A stretch of DNA of 64,000 nucleotides from Asterias rubens (taxonomy: Eukaryota; Echinodermata; Asteroidea; Forcipulatida; Asteriidae), in NCBI RefSeq assembly GCF_902459465.1, contig NC_047062.1, positions 16,623,994-16,687,993 on the forward strand. The letters are read 5' to 3'. This document shows, in pieces, positions 1 through 12,240 of this stretch (position 1 is the first letter of the stretch; the number at the start of each line of letters is the position of its first letter). A program made the translations under genes and the position numbers. The notes beneath the pieces are model-generated. The model was not told the DNA's origin and did no database searches. It saw nothing but the letters and a program-made list of their open reading frames with translations.

Positions 1-369
1 ATGGACCCATCTTGAAACAGAGGGTTGCAATCAATGTGAATTATTTTTGTCATTCCTTAAAAAAAAGCAAATTTCAAGACAACCAAATTGATTTATGGTT
101 TTTCCATTTGCTAAGTAGACCTATTTGTGTCACAAAATAAACAATTCCTGAAGTGTCGCAGCATACCAGCATTAATCATTCAGGAATTCTCAGAGCTTTG
201 TACTATGTCTTTGATTACAACACATAAAGTTGATACAGTTTCCAAACGCAAAGATTTTAATGAGGGTAGCACAAAGTAAAACAAACATGAGCTTCAATTC
301 ATTTGTCTGCTCTGAAAATTGCAAAAAAGTTCATTAAGAACTGGTCAGGATTTTAAACAGAGGTCACAG

Positions 370-536
370 ATGCCATACGCCTCTCTTAATACTTATGCAT
401 GACGTCATAATTCTTACCCAAAATGAGGCTATGGGCGCACTTCCCCAATCACTTGCAGTGGCTGCGCCCATCGCCTCGTCTTGAGTTAGCATTGTGACGT
501 ACCTCATGCATAAATATTAAGAGAGGCGTATGGCAT
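370..536. mobile_element. Short inverted-repeat element (MITE), 167 bp
   Basis: Termini ATGCCATACGCCTCTCTTAA and its reverse complement form an inverted repeat of about 31 bp with one or two mismatches. There is no coding capacity. Confidence 0.85.
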
Positions 537-764
537 CCATTGCCCATGTATTCGCCTCGGTGCTCCTTCAAAAGTTTCCAATGGACTAATATTTTTCAGT
601 GGAAGTGCTCTTTGCAAAATTACACCCTAAATGATGAAATTATATATGCCTGTATGAATTGGATGACCGGGATTCAATGATTTATGCACGTTTGAATAGA
701 TCTACAGGCTACTCCTCTAAATTCCTCTTGAAAAAAAGGAATTCATACAATATACCTTAGACAG

Positions 765-1035
765 TTGCGCTATTCCTATGGTGGAGAGCGCGTCACGTGG
801 GTGTGTATAAACCTTTGATTATTGACCATTAAAAAGTGTTGAAACATGGGCATGACACGCGAGCTTGCACCTGTGCTTATAAGACAGTTCCTTCATTCCT
901 ATTGGTCGAGAGCAACGGCTGAAACAGTTGTGCCACATCACGGGATATGCGCGACGCGCACAGCATTCCTTTATTAGGAGTTGTTTACTGTTGATGTTTT
1001 TTTACCGAAAAGGTATATGAATGGGAATCAAAATT
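765..1035 (+). repeat. Dispersed repeat, copy 1
   Basis: Shares long blocks such as GTCGAGAGCAACGGCTGAAA and ACCGAAAAGGTAT with 62780-63172. It lacks about 100 bp present in the second copy. Confidence 0.8.
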
Positions 1036-2307
1036 ATCATCTACTAGACATGGGTTGTGTTTTTGGTTGTACGTGGGTTTGTAAACAATTTTCTTTTCTT
1101 GAGTGCCTCACCAAACATGAAGCCATGATTGAATTCCCAGACATGTGCATTGTTGGCTCTGATCAATATCCACCTTTGACAGGCCAGACAGTATTGTGAA
1201 TGCAAGGTAAAGTCTTTGTGTGAAGTCCTTCATCCGCTGCCCAGGGTACATATGTCTACCTGGACACAATTCTTTGTGATGTTGACCTTAGCTTTTGTTT
1301 AAATTAATGCCGTTACATAATCGCAAAAATTTCAGGGTACATTGTATTTAGGTCTATACCTAGACACTATTCTTTGTGTACAGACATTCGTCCTTAGCTT
1401 TTGTATAACTTAAAATGCTGCCACACAATTCACAGAATTCCAGGGTACACTAGACACTGATTCTTTGAAGAGTTCCACGCTTAGCACAATCCACATAATT
1501 ATAGGGTCTATACCTACTAGACACTCATCTCTGTTAAAAGACTGTTGGTAAAAGTAATGAATTTTATAGCATCAATGGCGTTTATTTTCTTTAGGGTGTT
1601 ACAAACGGGCTAAAATTCTTTCTACTTGAGTCTGTTCTCTGAAATTTTCCCTTCAGAAAAATCATTAACACTAAACAGTAATAGTTGGTTATTTATTAGT
1701 AAGGCCTAAATAGTCAATTAGAGCCTACACCTTGTAGGTCCTCCCTTGTAATTTAAGTTTTCTCCGGTTTTGTTTTCAAGAACCAAAAATATCATGCCTG
1801 GACAAACCAATTCTGCTCAACAGATGAATATTCTTAATATATTAGCCAGACATGTCAAGGACTTTCTTGTGACCATGTTTGCTCAGTACTGTTGAGCATG
1901 TTGTTTTCGTTTGCCAGTTGTTCCACTCATTTGGGGAGATTGGGTAGCCAGCCAAAACATACTTGTAATTTTAGCAGGTTTAAATTATACCCCCTCCCCC
2001 TAAAAAACACCTCTAAACAACTTCTTATTAAACAAATTAAAGTACTGAAATGTGAACTGGATTTAAGCCTTTCAAGAGAACAGTGTTACCACGCCTCAAG
2101 TTTAGCCCTAGCACCACAGCAATTAATAAAGCGGTGCACTGTGCTTTTGCCATGGTGCCTTTTGAAAAGTTCCAAATAAAATAGCCAAGGAGCAAAGTTC
2201 AAAGTCTGTGGACCCGTACATCCCACTGTCTCAGTGGTCAAAATCACCTCAATCAAGTTCTTCATATTTATTTAATTTTGTATAATTATGGTTTTGTTTT
2301 TACACAG

Positions 2308-5300
2308 TTCATGTGTGGAGTATGGCACTCAACTGAACTGTCCGTTCCCAAGTGTAAATACAACCCTGGTGAAGAACTTGGAAGGAGGGACGAGCGTAAG
2401 TTTTTGTTGCACTTTCTCCATTACCATTTGTCAGGGCTTGAATTTGGGGGGGGGGGGGACAACCCCACAAGACTTTAAGCTCAAAATATTTACTGGACCA
2501 GAATTTCGTGTAAAAGACCAGAATTGAAATTAGAGGAGAAATGCCTACACAGTTTAACAATTGAATCGTTTGAAATCAATTGAACCCGTCTAAAAGTATG
2601 CCCAATGAACTGGAATGTTGTAAAGCGCCATTAGCTTCATGGATTAGGTGCATTGCATAAGAGTCATGTATCAACTAGTATTATTTACATTATTATTTGC
2701 AGCCTACACAATGTTGTTTTTCAATTGCCCTTCCATCTGCACTTTACAATTGCAATGCACAAAATAATTAATGGATTGTGATTATCACTTTAGCTAATAA
2801 TAGCCTGGTCAGGGTCCATCAAAACACATGTCAAAGGGGGTCATGTTTACGCTTCACTGATGCTATACATATTATACATAATGACAGTCAAGTCATACAT
2901 TTACATTATAAATGAACCTTCTTATTGAAAATTGGAAGTTTGACGTCTACAATACTTCTCAACTTGCAGGTACAACGTTACAAGCATAGAGAAACCTTTC
3001 TCTTTGACACATTCATATGTACCTCTTTTGTTGGCTCTGAAAATGAGTAGTTGATATGTTCTGGCTGATTCAAACGGTTGATATGCTTGTCTTTAGGAGA
3101 CAATAGTGCAATAATTTTGGTCTGTTGATAAAATGGAGACTTTGTTTCATTAAAAATGGGATGTTTGCACTAAACCTTCTCAGGAACACAATTATTTGGT
3201 GTGGATTAGTTTTATGAAGAATGGATTTCTGTATGGTTATGTTTTTAATGCTATAATAAAGCAATCCTTTGAGTACAAGTTTTTTTTATGATGGACAACA
3301 GAGCCCAATTTGAAAGACCTGCATTTAGAAATAGAAAATATTGCTCAACAGTTTGTTACGCTAAGCCAAAATGAGCACGATACCAGTCACAAATTGTACA
3401 TGTTACAGAGTATTTTTGCTGGTAACCTTAGTCTAATAATTCTGTTGTGCTTGGCTACTTTTTGTGCTTAAGCAACTCAATGAAATTGGGCCCAGGTAGC
3501 ACACCACTCCTTGAAATGCATTTCTTCCCATGATCTTAACCATTATACATTTTTCAATTGCTGCAGTTGTTGATGCGTGGTCAGAGATACCAGGTTCTGC
3601 TTGAGTTGGAAATGCCTCAGTCTCCGGTCAATGAAAACCTCGGTGAGTAGATGAGTTGTGAGACATGGGGAATATAAAAGATACTTTTATTTTTATGATT
3701 CTCCAAAAATGTGTATTGTGGAAATTTGGAAATGAAGTGAGAAAATAGTTTGGCTGTTTGCTGTCTCTTATGAAACTTAGCAAAAGCTTGCCCTGAACCA
3801 TGTGACATCGAGCTGTGTAATAGTCTGAGGAATCCAAATGTAAACGGTAACTTGTGATCAAGGACATCATTATACCAGACAGTATTAATTGGACAAAGTT
3901 CTTGGACAAAATTGGATGAAATGAAGTTAGAGGATGGAATTAAGTTAACATTTCCACTGCCAAGATAATGTAATTATCCTTCAAGTTATATGCTACAGTG
4001 TATCATGGTGCAACCAGATTCGGGTGACCAGACCCTTCTTATAATCAACTTATAATCAATTTATGTTCATTCATGTTATCAATTTATTGTTTTACTCCAG
4101 GTATGTTCATGGTTAAAGCGGACATGTTATCATTGGGTGGCGAGGTCACGGCAACTTCATCACGTCCAGTAAGTTAGGTTTAACTGTATGGTGTATTCGT
4201 AGTGCATGTAGTGCACGTACATTATCATGTAGTGTTAAGGTGAAAGACATAGTCAGATGGATGCATGAGAGTATCCGTAACCTTTGCTGCCTCCATCTTT
4301 GTCTAATACGTGGGCCCATGGGCCAAATTTCATAGAGCTGGTTAAGCACAGAAGTAGCAAAGCACCACAACTTTTTTGTTTACCAGATTTACTACACTGC
4401 ACATGTACAATTTGAGACTGGTATTATGCTCGTTTCTGCTAAGCAGGAAAATTTGAAACAATATTTCTACTGAAGCAGCTCTTTCAAAATAGCCCCTGCT
4501 GTGCAAAGACAATCCTGAATACTGACTTGTACTTTAACAAAACGGAGCCATACTATCTTTTTGTATTGAATTAAATTCATGGGGCTGTTTTTTATGTACA
4601 TTTTTTGGACTGAGAGAAAAAAATCAAGAATGCTTAAACAGGAACATGATTATTAAAATGTTATGTGGAAGGTAGAACAAAATTTATTTAACCAAGGCTT
4701 GTGTTCACTTTTGATGATGTATACTGAATTATTCATTTATCCCCAGGCCATGTTGCGCTACAGGTCCGGCCTGCTGAAATTGATGGAGACGTTGATATTG
4801 TCTCCTTTCATGTTGTCTGGATACAGTGAAGAGAAACAACTGATCCGCGTCAGTTTGATCGAGAGTTTTGTTGACAATCCTGTGAGTAGACCAGATTAAT
4901 CTCAATATTCTTAAAAAGTATTGTTAAATTCATTAATTGGGAAAGTTAAACCAAAAATGTTGTTATATTTTGCCTGGAGCTGTCCCATATCCATCAGAAT
5001 CCTTCAGCTCATGACGCATTTGAGTAGTGCGCCCCCGGTTAGAGTTCAAAAGAAGATAGCTCATAAGCCCATCCTATTCACCACGTGGCAAAGATGGGTA
5101 GTTCCATTGTTTCGTCATCAATTTACCTTTAAGTATTATATTTATCTGACAGTATAAACCAACGACGGGGGTTTATGTGGAGCTTCAAGCCAGGCAACTA
5201 CAGGTTTACTCTTCAGTGCTAAAGATTCAAGCTTACTTCTCTGGTCTCAGGTAAAATGTTTATAAAAATTGAAGTTCAATATCATCAGCAGCTATAGGGC

Positions 5301-7294
5301 AGAATCTTCAGCTTTAAAAAAAATTTGCACAGTGAATAGGTGCACTAAGTTTATAACCAATATATTGTGACGAAATGTGTCTGGTTTTGGAATATTTTTT
5401 CTGTGCAAAGTTTCAAAATTCTGAGTTGTGGCTGCTATTTCCATGATACATGTATTTTCTGCAAAGAGTGGGTTTACTTATTCTCTAAGGAGATAATAAA
5501 GACAAATCCTCTCATTGACGTTACTGAAGCTAGCATGCCAGCAAGAAGTTAATAAGGAAAAGTCCTCTCGATCCATTAAGCAAAAGTTGTAAACCGAACA
5601 TTGATACCCCACCATGCAATGCCTCAACAACTAAAAGAAGTATTCTGATACCCTACGTAATTACTTTGCAAGTAAACAATGTGACTATTCACTTAGTCAA
5701 GTAACAACATTTCACTCCCTCATCATTTCCCCTCTGCAGGTTCTTGATGTACCATTGGCCGCTGACCACCGCCCTAGTCTTCATCACCATGTTCTTTGTC
5801 TTCCTCTCGCTCATCACTGTCTTGTCATGGCAGCAGTGTATCAAGTCATTCTCAAGTCAGGAGGAAGAGTTGGTGGTTAGGATGGACGATGTTTACTCCG
5901 TGGGGTACGAGGAACGAAGGAGGAGGATCAAGAAGAACTTGGAGTCTGAGCGAGCTGGTGAGTCCTTACTTTAATAATCACAACACTCAAGGAGTTCCAA
6001 CTTGGGATAATATCATTCGCAACAGTCAAAGAAAAGAACAGAGATATGAGTGGGACAACTCTCTGGCTAAGCAATGTACTCTGGCATTTCTGTTTTAGTC
6101 CCAACAAAGTCGGAAAGTATCTGCTTTTGAATTCTGAAGTTTAACAGGCTCTTACCGATCTGATGCGCGCAGCCACACACACAAATGTGCTTCAAATAGT
6201 AGAGAACAATAATGTAGCTTTACAATCCACCCAAGAAGATTTACAAAATTCATTCATCCTAAACAGAGAAAGATGTAATTTCCTGAATCTTGCATGGCTT
6301 GAATTCTTGCATGGCTCAAGTGATTGCTTTCACATCTCAATGTTTTCTTACTATATTGTCACCTACATCAGCAGTCTATTCATCACGTATAAATTGCTCC
6401 GCTTTCTTTCTACTGCCTTGATTTTCACAGCTTTGATTTGTCGCCGTCCAAACAATGTAACTCTTGGAGACACGTAGCGAGGGTAAATATTTCTTAAGTT
6501 GGAACATTCCATTCAGCATGTCACCTCGTTAAAAGCATCCCGCTGCATGTATGTCCAAAAGCCATTCTCAACTACTTCTTTAAAAAACTGTTTGTCTCCA
6601 CAGCAACTCTGAAGACAACTTGTCATTTAAAAATGTTTAAATCTCGCATTATTTTGTTTTGATTTCAGTTTTATTCCGGGGCCGTCCATCAAATGTGAAA
6701 ACTGTTGGGAACTGTGAGGATGATCGAGAGTCTCATAGTTCAGGAATCAGCAGCGTTGGTGACGTAGGCTCATCCATCATCATTGAAACGATCAAACCAA
6801 GCCAAGGAGCGGGATCCTCAGGTAGTGGCTGGGAGGACGGGGATAAGCAGCCAACTCCAAACGAAGTGGCAATCTTGGAAGATGTACAAGAGAAGGTCGA
6901 AGTTAAAGAAAAGGAAGTAGAAGTTGTCGAAAAGGTACAAGAAGAGGCTAAAGAAAAAGATGAGAATGCAAATAAAGAAGAAGCTGAAGAGGTTGTCGAT
7001 GGGATGGCTGGTGAGATTGAGACGGATGCTGAGCCACAATCTTCAGATGGTAGCTGGGAGGTCCTGGACAAGCAGTCGGCTTCCAACGAAGTGGCAACCA
7101 CCGAAGAGGAGACCTTGGAGAAAGATGCGGAAGATGTACAGGAAAAGGTAGAAGAAAAAGGAAAGGTACAAGAAGAAGTTGAAGAGGTTGTAGAAGGGTT
7201 GGCTGGTGAGATGGAGACAGATGTTGAGCCACTTGTACCTGAAGGTGAGGAATTGAGACGACGCTTGAGGGATCCCGACACCACCGACCAATAG
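2308..7294 (+). CDS. BSCL2: Seipin (BSCL2 homologue), 3' seven coding exons, 5' end missing
   Basis: Seipin is an ER membrane protein that forms ring oligomers at ER-lipid droplet contacts and is needed for droplet biogenesis. Coding exons with GT-AG borders and consistent phases are 2308-2395, 3567-3642, 4101-4168, 4747-4881, 5153-5250, 5740-5957 and 6669-7294 (stop TAG 7292-7294), giving 435 residues here. Landmarks shared with vertebrate seipin are RGQRYQVLLELEMPQSPVN, GMFMV..LSLGGEVTATSSR, MLRYRSGLLKLMETL, YKPTTGVYVEL and YFSGLRFLMYHWP, in the right order. They cover the luminal beta-sandwich and the second membrane segment (about 5750-5830). The first exon here starts in phase 2, so the N-terminus with the first membrane segment lies upstream; I found no such exon in 1-2307. 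The cytosolic tail of about 250 residues is long and acidic and contains an internal duplication. It also has a dibasic stretch (EERRRRIKKN) just after the membrane. Confidence 0.93.
3298..3498. mobile_element. GGGCCCAATTTCAT foldback family, copy in seipin intron
   Basis: Degenerate ends GAGCCCAATTTG and AAATTGGGCCCAGG flank GCTTAAGC-like and CTGGTAACC motifs of this family. Confidence 0.65.
4311..4495. mobile_element. GGGCCCAATTTCAT foldback family, diverged copy
   Basis: It begins GGGCCAAATTTCATAGAGCT and ends near GAAGCAGCTCTTTCAAAAT, in the intron after seipin exon 4101-4168. Confidence 0.55.
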
Positions 7295-7327
7295 CGCTTT
7301 CAAAGACTGTCATTGTGAACATCACAT

Positions 7328-7530
7328 CTGGGCCCAATTTCACAAAGCTGTTAAGCAGAAAATAGTGCTTGACGAATATCTCTGCTAAGCACAAAATAAG
7401 TGGGGCAACAGTTGCAACAATGTAAACTTTATGGAATGTTGGCTGGTAACCTGTTTTTGCTTAGCCAGATTTTCATGTGCTTAGCAGGTTTTTGTGCTGA
7501 GTGGCTTTATGAAATTGGGGCCAGGTTCTT
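7328..7530. mobile_element. GGGCCCAATTTCAT foldback family, copy in seipin 3' UTR
   Basis: Left end TGGGCCCAATTTCACAAAGC and right end GGCTTTATGAAATTGGGGCC are inverted. The copy starts about 33 bp after the seipin stop and so should be transcribed. Confidence 0.8.
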
Positions 7531-8487
7531 ATTTCACTTAAGAATACCAACAACAAGTGCACTTTCGTGGAATTCTGGAACTTTGTCTGGAATTCTTACA
7601 GATTACATTCTTATAGAGTTGGTTTTTGTTGTCGAATATGAGTGAGAGGTTTTGTGTTGTGCTGGATGAGGTTTTTCTTTTAAATCAGACTTGCTTTTTT
7701 TCTCTTACATAACCGGGATAATCGTGAAGTCAGTATTTAAATATGGGGTCAAATTCATTCTGTCACTCGGACAGTCAAGAACATTTTATGAAAACAAAAA
7801 AGTTGTTTGAATCTAAGAAAACAATTCACAGACGCAAAAAAATACAAATTGCCTTAGCTTTTTTGATAAATCAATTATCTTTTTTTTCCTTCATGGAACA
7901 ACATTTCCTTTTGGTGTAGAAAGGTGGTACATTACTGTGGCTCCTGAATACATGCTATTTTTGCAATGTTCAATTACCATTGTGTTTATCCCACCTGTAT
8001 TTGAAATAGTAGTAGTCTCTTTTAGGTTTCCATTATACAGAAAGTAGGTTTTCAATGTATTTATTTATTGTAGAGTATTTGTTTCTATTTATTTTTTCTT
8101 GCCTCTTAATACCATCCACTAACGTCTACCCTTCGATGTTCTCCCTGGAATATTGCAGCTTCTTTCTTTTTGGTACTATAGTGTGCACAACATTGGTATA
8201 ATTGAAAATTAATGTTGAAAATATGAACAGAATTGCACATAACTTACATGGGATAAAGATGGTCATGGGGGAAAAAATCCCTTTAAGTGTTTTTCTTGGC
8301 TTTTGAGAAACGAGTAAAACAATGAATTTTCAGTTGTGAGTCAAAAACTCAAAAGTTTGAAAACAATGTAAACATGTTGTGTGTTTTTTCCCCCACTGTT
8401 TCCCTTGAAACTTCAGTGATTGATTGAGCTTAAAACTTAAACATGTATGTTATTTCAGGTTGGGTTACACTAAATGCGTAGAACGGT

Positions 8488-8522
8488 CTTTGACAATTAC
8501 CAATGGTGTCTGTGTGCTTTAG
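8488..8522 (-). repeat. Solo end of MITE family A
   Basis: GTCTTTGACAATTACCAATG plus GTGTC match the terminal part of the family; no partner end is nearby. Confidence 0.5.
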
Positions 8523-9335
8523 CTAAAAATACTCGGGAAGTGCTTAAGTTTGAACGATGTGCACTATGAACTTTAAATTACTAAACAATTATGAACTATG
8601 CACGGTATTACATTTTCTGAATTCATATTAAATTGTTTTTATTAATAACTTCGAAACACTAAAGATTATTGGATTTCATACGATCATATCTTGATCTCAA
8701 CCGTATTGTCTGTTTTTAAGTTGGTTTTTTTTGGTTCTCAAGGATTTATAGTTGTGTTGATTTGGCATGGATTGTAAACTTAACTCTTCCGGTTTTCATT
8801 GTTTTTTAAAATCACTAACAAGAGCATTGGTTGTAGACTACTACTATTTGATTGTGTTCCTTGTGCATGTACATGTACTTAGTTCTGCGTGATTTGATTT
8901 GTTATTGCCGGAAAGTCTATTGTTACGCAAGTTTGGTTTTGTTGTAAATTCCTCATTTTGGAAAAATCCATCAGTTTGCTTCTAAAGTTAAACGTTAGGT
9001 TGTTTAAAAAAACTTTTCTATTTTAGGTATTTCTTTTGGGTTTGAATAGGTTTTGTTATAAAGGATTCATCATGATCATAGTCGGGAAAATAATTTAAAA
9101 CATACTATGGTAGTTTTTTAGTCGACTGGGATAAACAAAAGTCAGATACATCTTCCAACCAAATCCATTATTTTTCTAAAAAATTTAATAAACAGCATTT
9201 TCACAGAGGTTTCAAGCTTTGTGAGTACATTATTATTAAAGAATTTTCTTCCAGTCAAAGTTTTTGTTGTTGATATTATATATTGCTAAAACGTGCAGGC
9301 ACTGAAAGTTTAAGTTTGAGATCTCTCATTAAGGA

Positions 9336-9487
9336 GCCCAGTTTTATGGAGCTGCTTAAGCACATTATGCTGACCAGAATGAGGTGGCCAGCCAAATGCC
9401 ATATCACGTTTACCGGTGTGCATGGTATCATAATAGTTCAGCAATATTTTCCGTTTAAGCATCTCCATGACATTGGGCCCAGGTCAT
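9336..9487. mobile_element. GGGCCCAATTTCAT foldback family, short copy
   Basis: Ends GGAGCCCAGTTTTATGGAGC and GACATTGGGCCCAGG are in inverted orientation. Confidence 0.65.
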
Positions 9488-11019
9488 GTTCTTTTGAAAG
9501 CTAATATCCATGAGTTAATTCATTCTATTTATAAGTAAACTTATTTTCTAAGCAGCTGTTGGAATTCTTTTTTCTTCCTTTATAATTTACGATGTTGGCA
9601 TATATATGTAAATGTTTATCATAAACCATAAAGGTCATGTACCCAGGTACCTTCTTATACCCATGACATTATTAAGGAAGCCATTTCATAGCTACCAGTC
9701 CAAATATGCTACGCCAAATTCATAGCTTTGTAAGATTGCAATCAAACAGAACAGTCATTTATTAAAAAATTAAAATAATAATACATGAGGGTCACTTAAT
9801 TCAATACAGAAGGGTAACCTATCATATGCTTGGAGTTACTTTTGCCCTGGTCTTGGCCTTGCTGCATTTTCAAAAGTTTCTCATAGACTTCACAATGAAA
9901 GTGCCCTTGGAAAATTAGCTTGCCCCCTCAAAGATAAAATTCCATGCCTAATATCATACATTATTTTCCCCTCTGGTTTATAACTTGATTATTTTTCTGT
10001 GCTTTGGATAAGGGCATAATTCTATAATAAATAACATGGTGCTGAACGTAGCTTTCCTTCCTCCATGATTGGACCAACTTTGATGAATTTATTTAACAAT
10101 ATGTTTACATTGGTATTACAAATAGTTAAGCAGCTTTATTATGTACAATGTCAGATTAGCCTTTGCCTTACACACATAGATGATTAATCACTGTGTACAG
10201 CGTTCTCTCTAATTGGTGGTCCGCTGGCCAAATGCCAGTTATAACACCGGAGGCAAATCAGTCATTCTTTGAGCACACAAATGTGCAATATAACACTAGC
10301 AGCACTTGGGAGTTTTTATTTACTTGCGTGATTGGTCAGTGAACCATTTGGCTGCGAGAAAAGTGAGTGTTTGGCGCAGCCGGAATCCCAAAACCAATGT
10401 TTGTCTGTAAAGATAATTATTGGGAATTATACATGTATCTATTGTCAAAACATCATCCAAAGCCAATAGTTAAGTTACTGTATTTAAACAAATTAAGGCT
10501 GGCATGGCAGCCGTCCTGTTTTCTGCCTGGAGACTGTGTCAATATTGTACTTGATGTAAAGGGAGCTAAACCAAGACGGCCTCATCATTTTTTACCTATA
10601 ACTTGCACAATTTCTTTTCTGCAAAAAAGATAATGTGAATGTTATACTGTTCTTAATTTGTATTTTCTTTTGTTAGCGAGTATGTTTACTTTAAAATTCT
10701 TTCTTTATACGAGTACCATCTTAATAGGATATTTGTACAATTAACATAAATATATTCTACTAGAAAATTAAGGAAATGTGCGTGTGTGAAGAACTATTGT
10801 AATAAAATGCATTTTCAAAGAAAGAACTTGTTTTGTTTCTTTTTATTTCAATGCATGAAGTTTCATAAAGCATTTAAAAAAAAAGCTACAAGATGTCGCA
10901 CTTTTTTTTTCGGGGGAGGGGAGGGACTTTACTCATTCTCCTGAAAGTTACAGGTTGTATGGGTTCTGACTGGCATCGCCGAACATAGACAGTTTGAAAA
11001 AATATGAGAACGCCAATAT

Positions 11020-11110
11020 GACTAGATTGCTTAGTTGGTAGCGCATCTACACATTAAACAAGAGGTCAATGGTTCAAGCTCTGTACAAATAAATTTGTCT
11101 TTGCTCAACC
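11020..11110 (+). repeat. tRNA-like SINE fragment
   Basis: GCTTAGTTGGTAGCGCATCT resembles an A box and GGTTCAAGCTC a decayed B box, followed by the TTTGCTCAACCC tail seen in related copies. Confidence 0.5.
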
Positions 11111-11875
11111 CCCAACAAATCAAAAATTCATTGTTTCTCAATGATGTATCAGATTAACTTGCAGACCAAGTGAAATTTGCCCAAACAAAATTTAGAGTAA
11201 TCAACCACACCAGTTACAATGGCTCCGCTAAGTTACAAAGGCTCCGCTTAGCAAAACAGTTAAGATGGCTCTGCGAAACAAAACATTTACGAAAACTCCG
11301 CTGTGATGAATACATCTAAGGTGGTACAGGGAAAACTACAATAACTCCAGGCAAACACTATGGTCAGCTCAAAAGCTTATTTTCATGGCTTATTTTTTTT
11401 TTTTAGTTTGAAGCAACTTTTTAGCTCAAGGCCAATCAGGATGATAGGCTTATAAAGACACTCAATAAACTCTCACACAAAAATAAAACCTCATTTCAAA
11501 TCCTTCATCATTCCTCAACTTTACGAGTACATTACTTCGTTTTATTTTAATTTACATAAATGTATTCAAGTTTCAAGATACATTTCTAACAGACACTAGC
11601 ATAATGAGAAAACAAAGACATAAACATGCACATGCACGTCAGTACCAATCTTTTTACAATACATCTTACTTAATTTATCTTCTGTACATCATGCCCATGT
11701 TTTCTGTACATACATGTAATTACATTATTGTGAAATACATCCAATCTGGAAACATAATTTCATTATCTTAACTAATACTTTCTCTCTTGATGCCAACATT
11801 TCATGCAAATATGATGTTAATTTACTAGCCAGCTTGTAGACCACAAAGTACAGTCTCTACCAAGTGTTTTAATTT

Positions 11876-11886
11876 TTATTTATTTA
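11876..11886 (-). other. Candidate PIGF polyadenylation signal
   Basis: TTTATT repeats on the + strand read AATAAA on the - strand, about 360 bp beyond the PIGF stop. If it is used, the 3' UTR is largely an old SINE (11905-12220). Confidence 0.35.
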
Positions 11887-11904
11887 TAAGAAATCGCCTA
11901 ACAT

Positions 11905-12220
11905 CAAGGCAGATGGCCACTTCAAGGTAAAGGTACACATGATCTAGGCTGTCACCCCAGATCAACTGTCACCAGGGGCACATTGACCCCACTCCTAGGT
12001 CTGAAACAGGGTTACCCCCTTCACAGTGTTACTGGAGGCATAGGTATCATCCACTAAGAGCCTGGCTTACAGAGCAGAATGCACTGCCTTCCCAAGCAAT
12101 TATGGTTAAGTGCCTTGCTTAAAGGCACCAGTGTCAAGACCGGAACTCGAACTCACACTCTTCTGCTGACAACACCAGAGCTTGGGTCCGATGAACTAGG
12201 CCACTCGGCCACGACTCTCA
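11905..12220 (-). repeat. tRNA-derived SINE, family 2, copy 1
   Basis: The tRNA-like head (about 12135-12220) contains the reverse complement of GAGTTCGAGTTCCGG. The body shares CTGAAACAGGGTTACCCCCT with 61968-62245. It lies next to the PIGF stop. Confidence 0.7.
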
Positions 12221-12240
12221 GTGGAACCTGGTTTCAAAGC

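Larger units (their letters stand above)
1..2307. other. 5' flank, probably seipin intron
   Basis: There is no exon with seipin N-terminal features. Two repeats are present: a 167-bp inverted-repeat element at 370-536 and a dispersed repeat at 765-1035. Nothing else is recognised. Confidence 0.45.
7295..10820 (+). other. Candidate seipin 3' UTR
   Basis: There is no supported coding exon between the seipin stop and the inward-facing PIGF gene. AATAAA occurs at 10801-10806 and weaker candidates occur near 9187 and 10030. The stretch is AT-rich and holds two foldback repeats (7328-7530 and 9336-9487) and a solo MITE end near 8488-8522. Which poly(A) site is used cannot be decided from sequence. 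Confidence 0.45.

Noticed and set aside
6733-7284. 183-codon open frame on the - strand opposite the last seipin exon
   Set aside because: It is the antisense of a Glu/Lys-rich coding exon, which naturally yields a Ser-rich open frame. The sense strand is the one that fits seipin splicing.
10367-10633. 88-codon frame near the end of the seipin 3' UTR
   Set aside because: Lacks an ATG at the start, is not supported by neighbours and lies in a presumed UTR.
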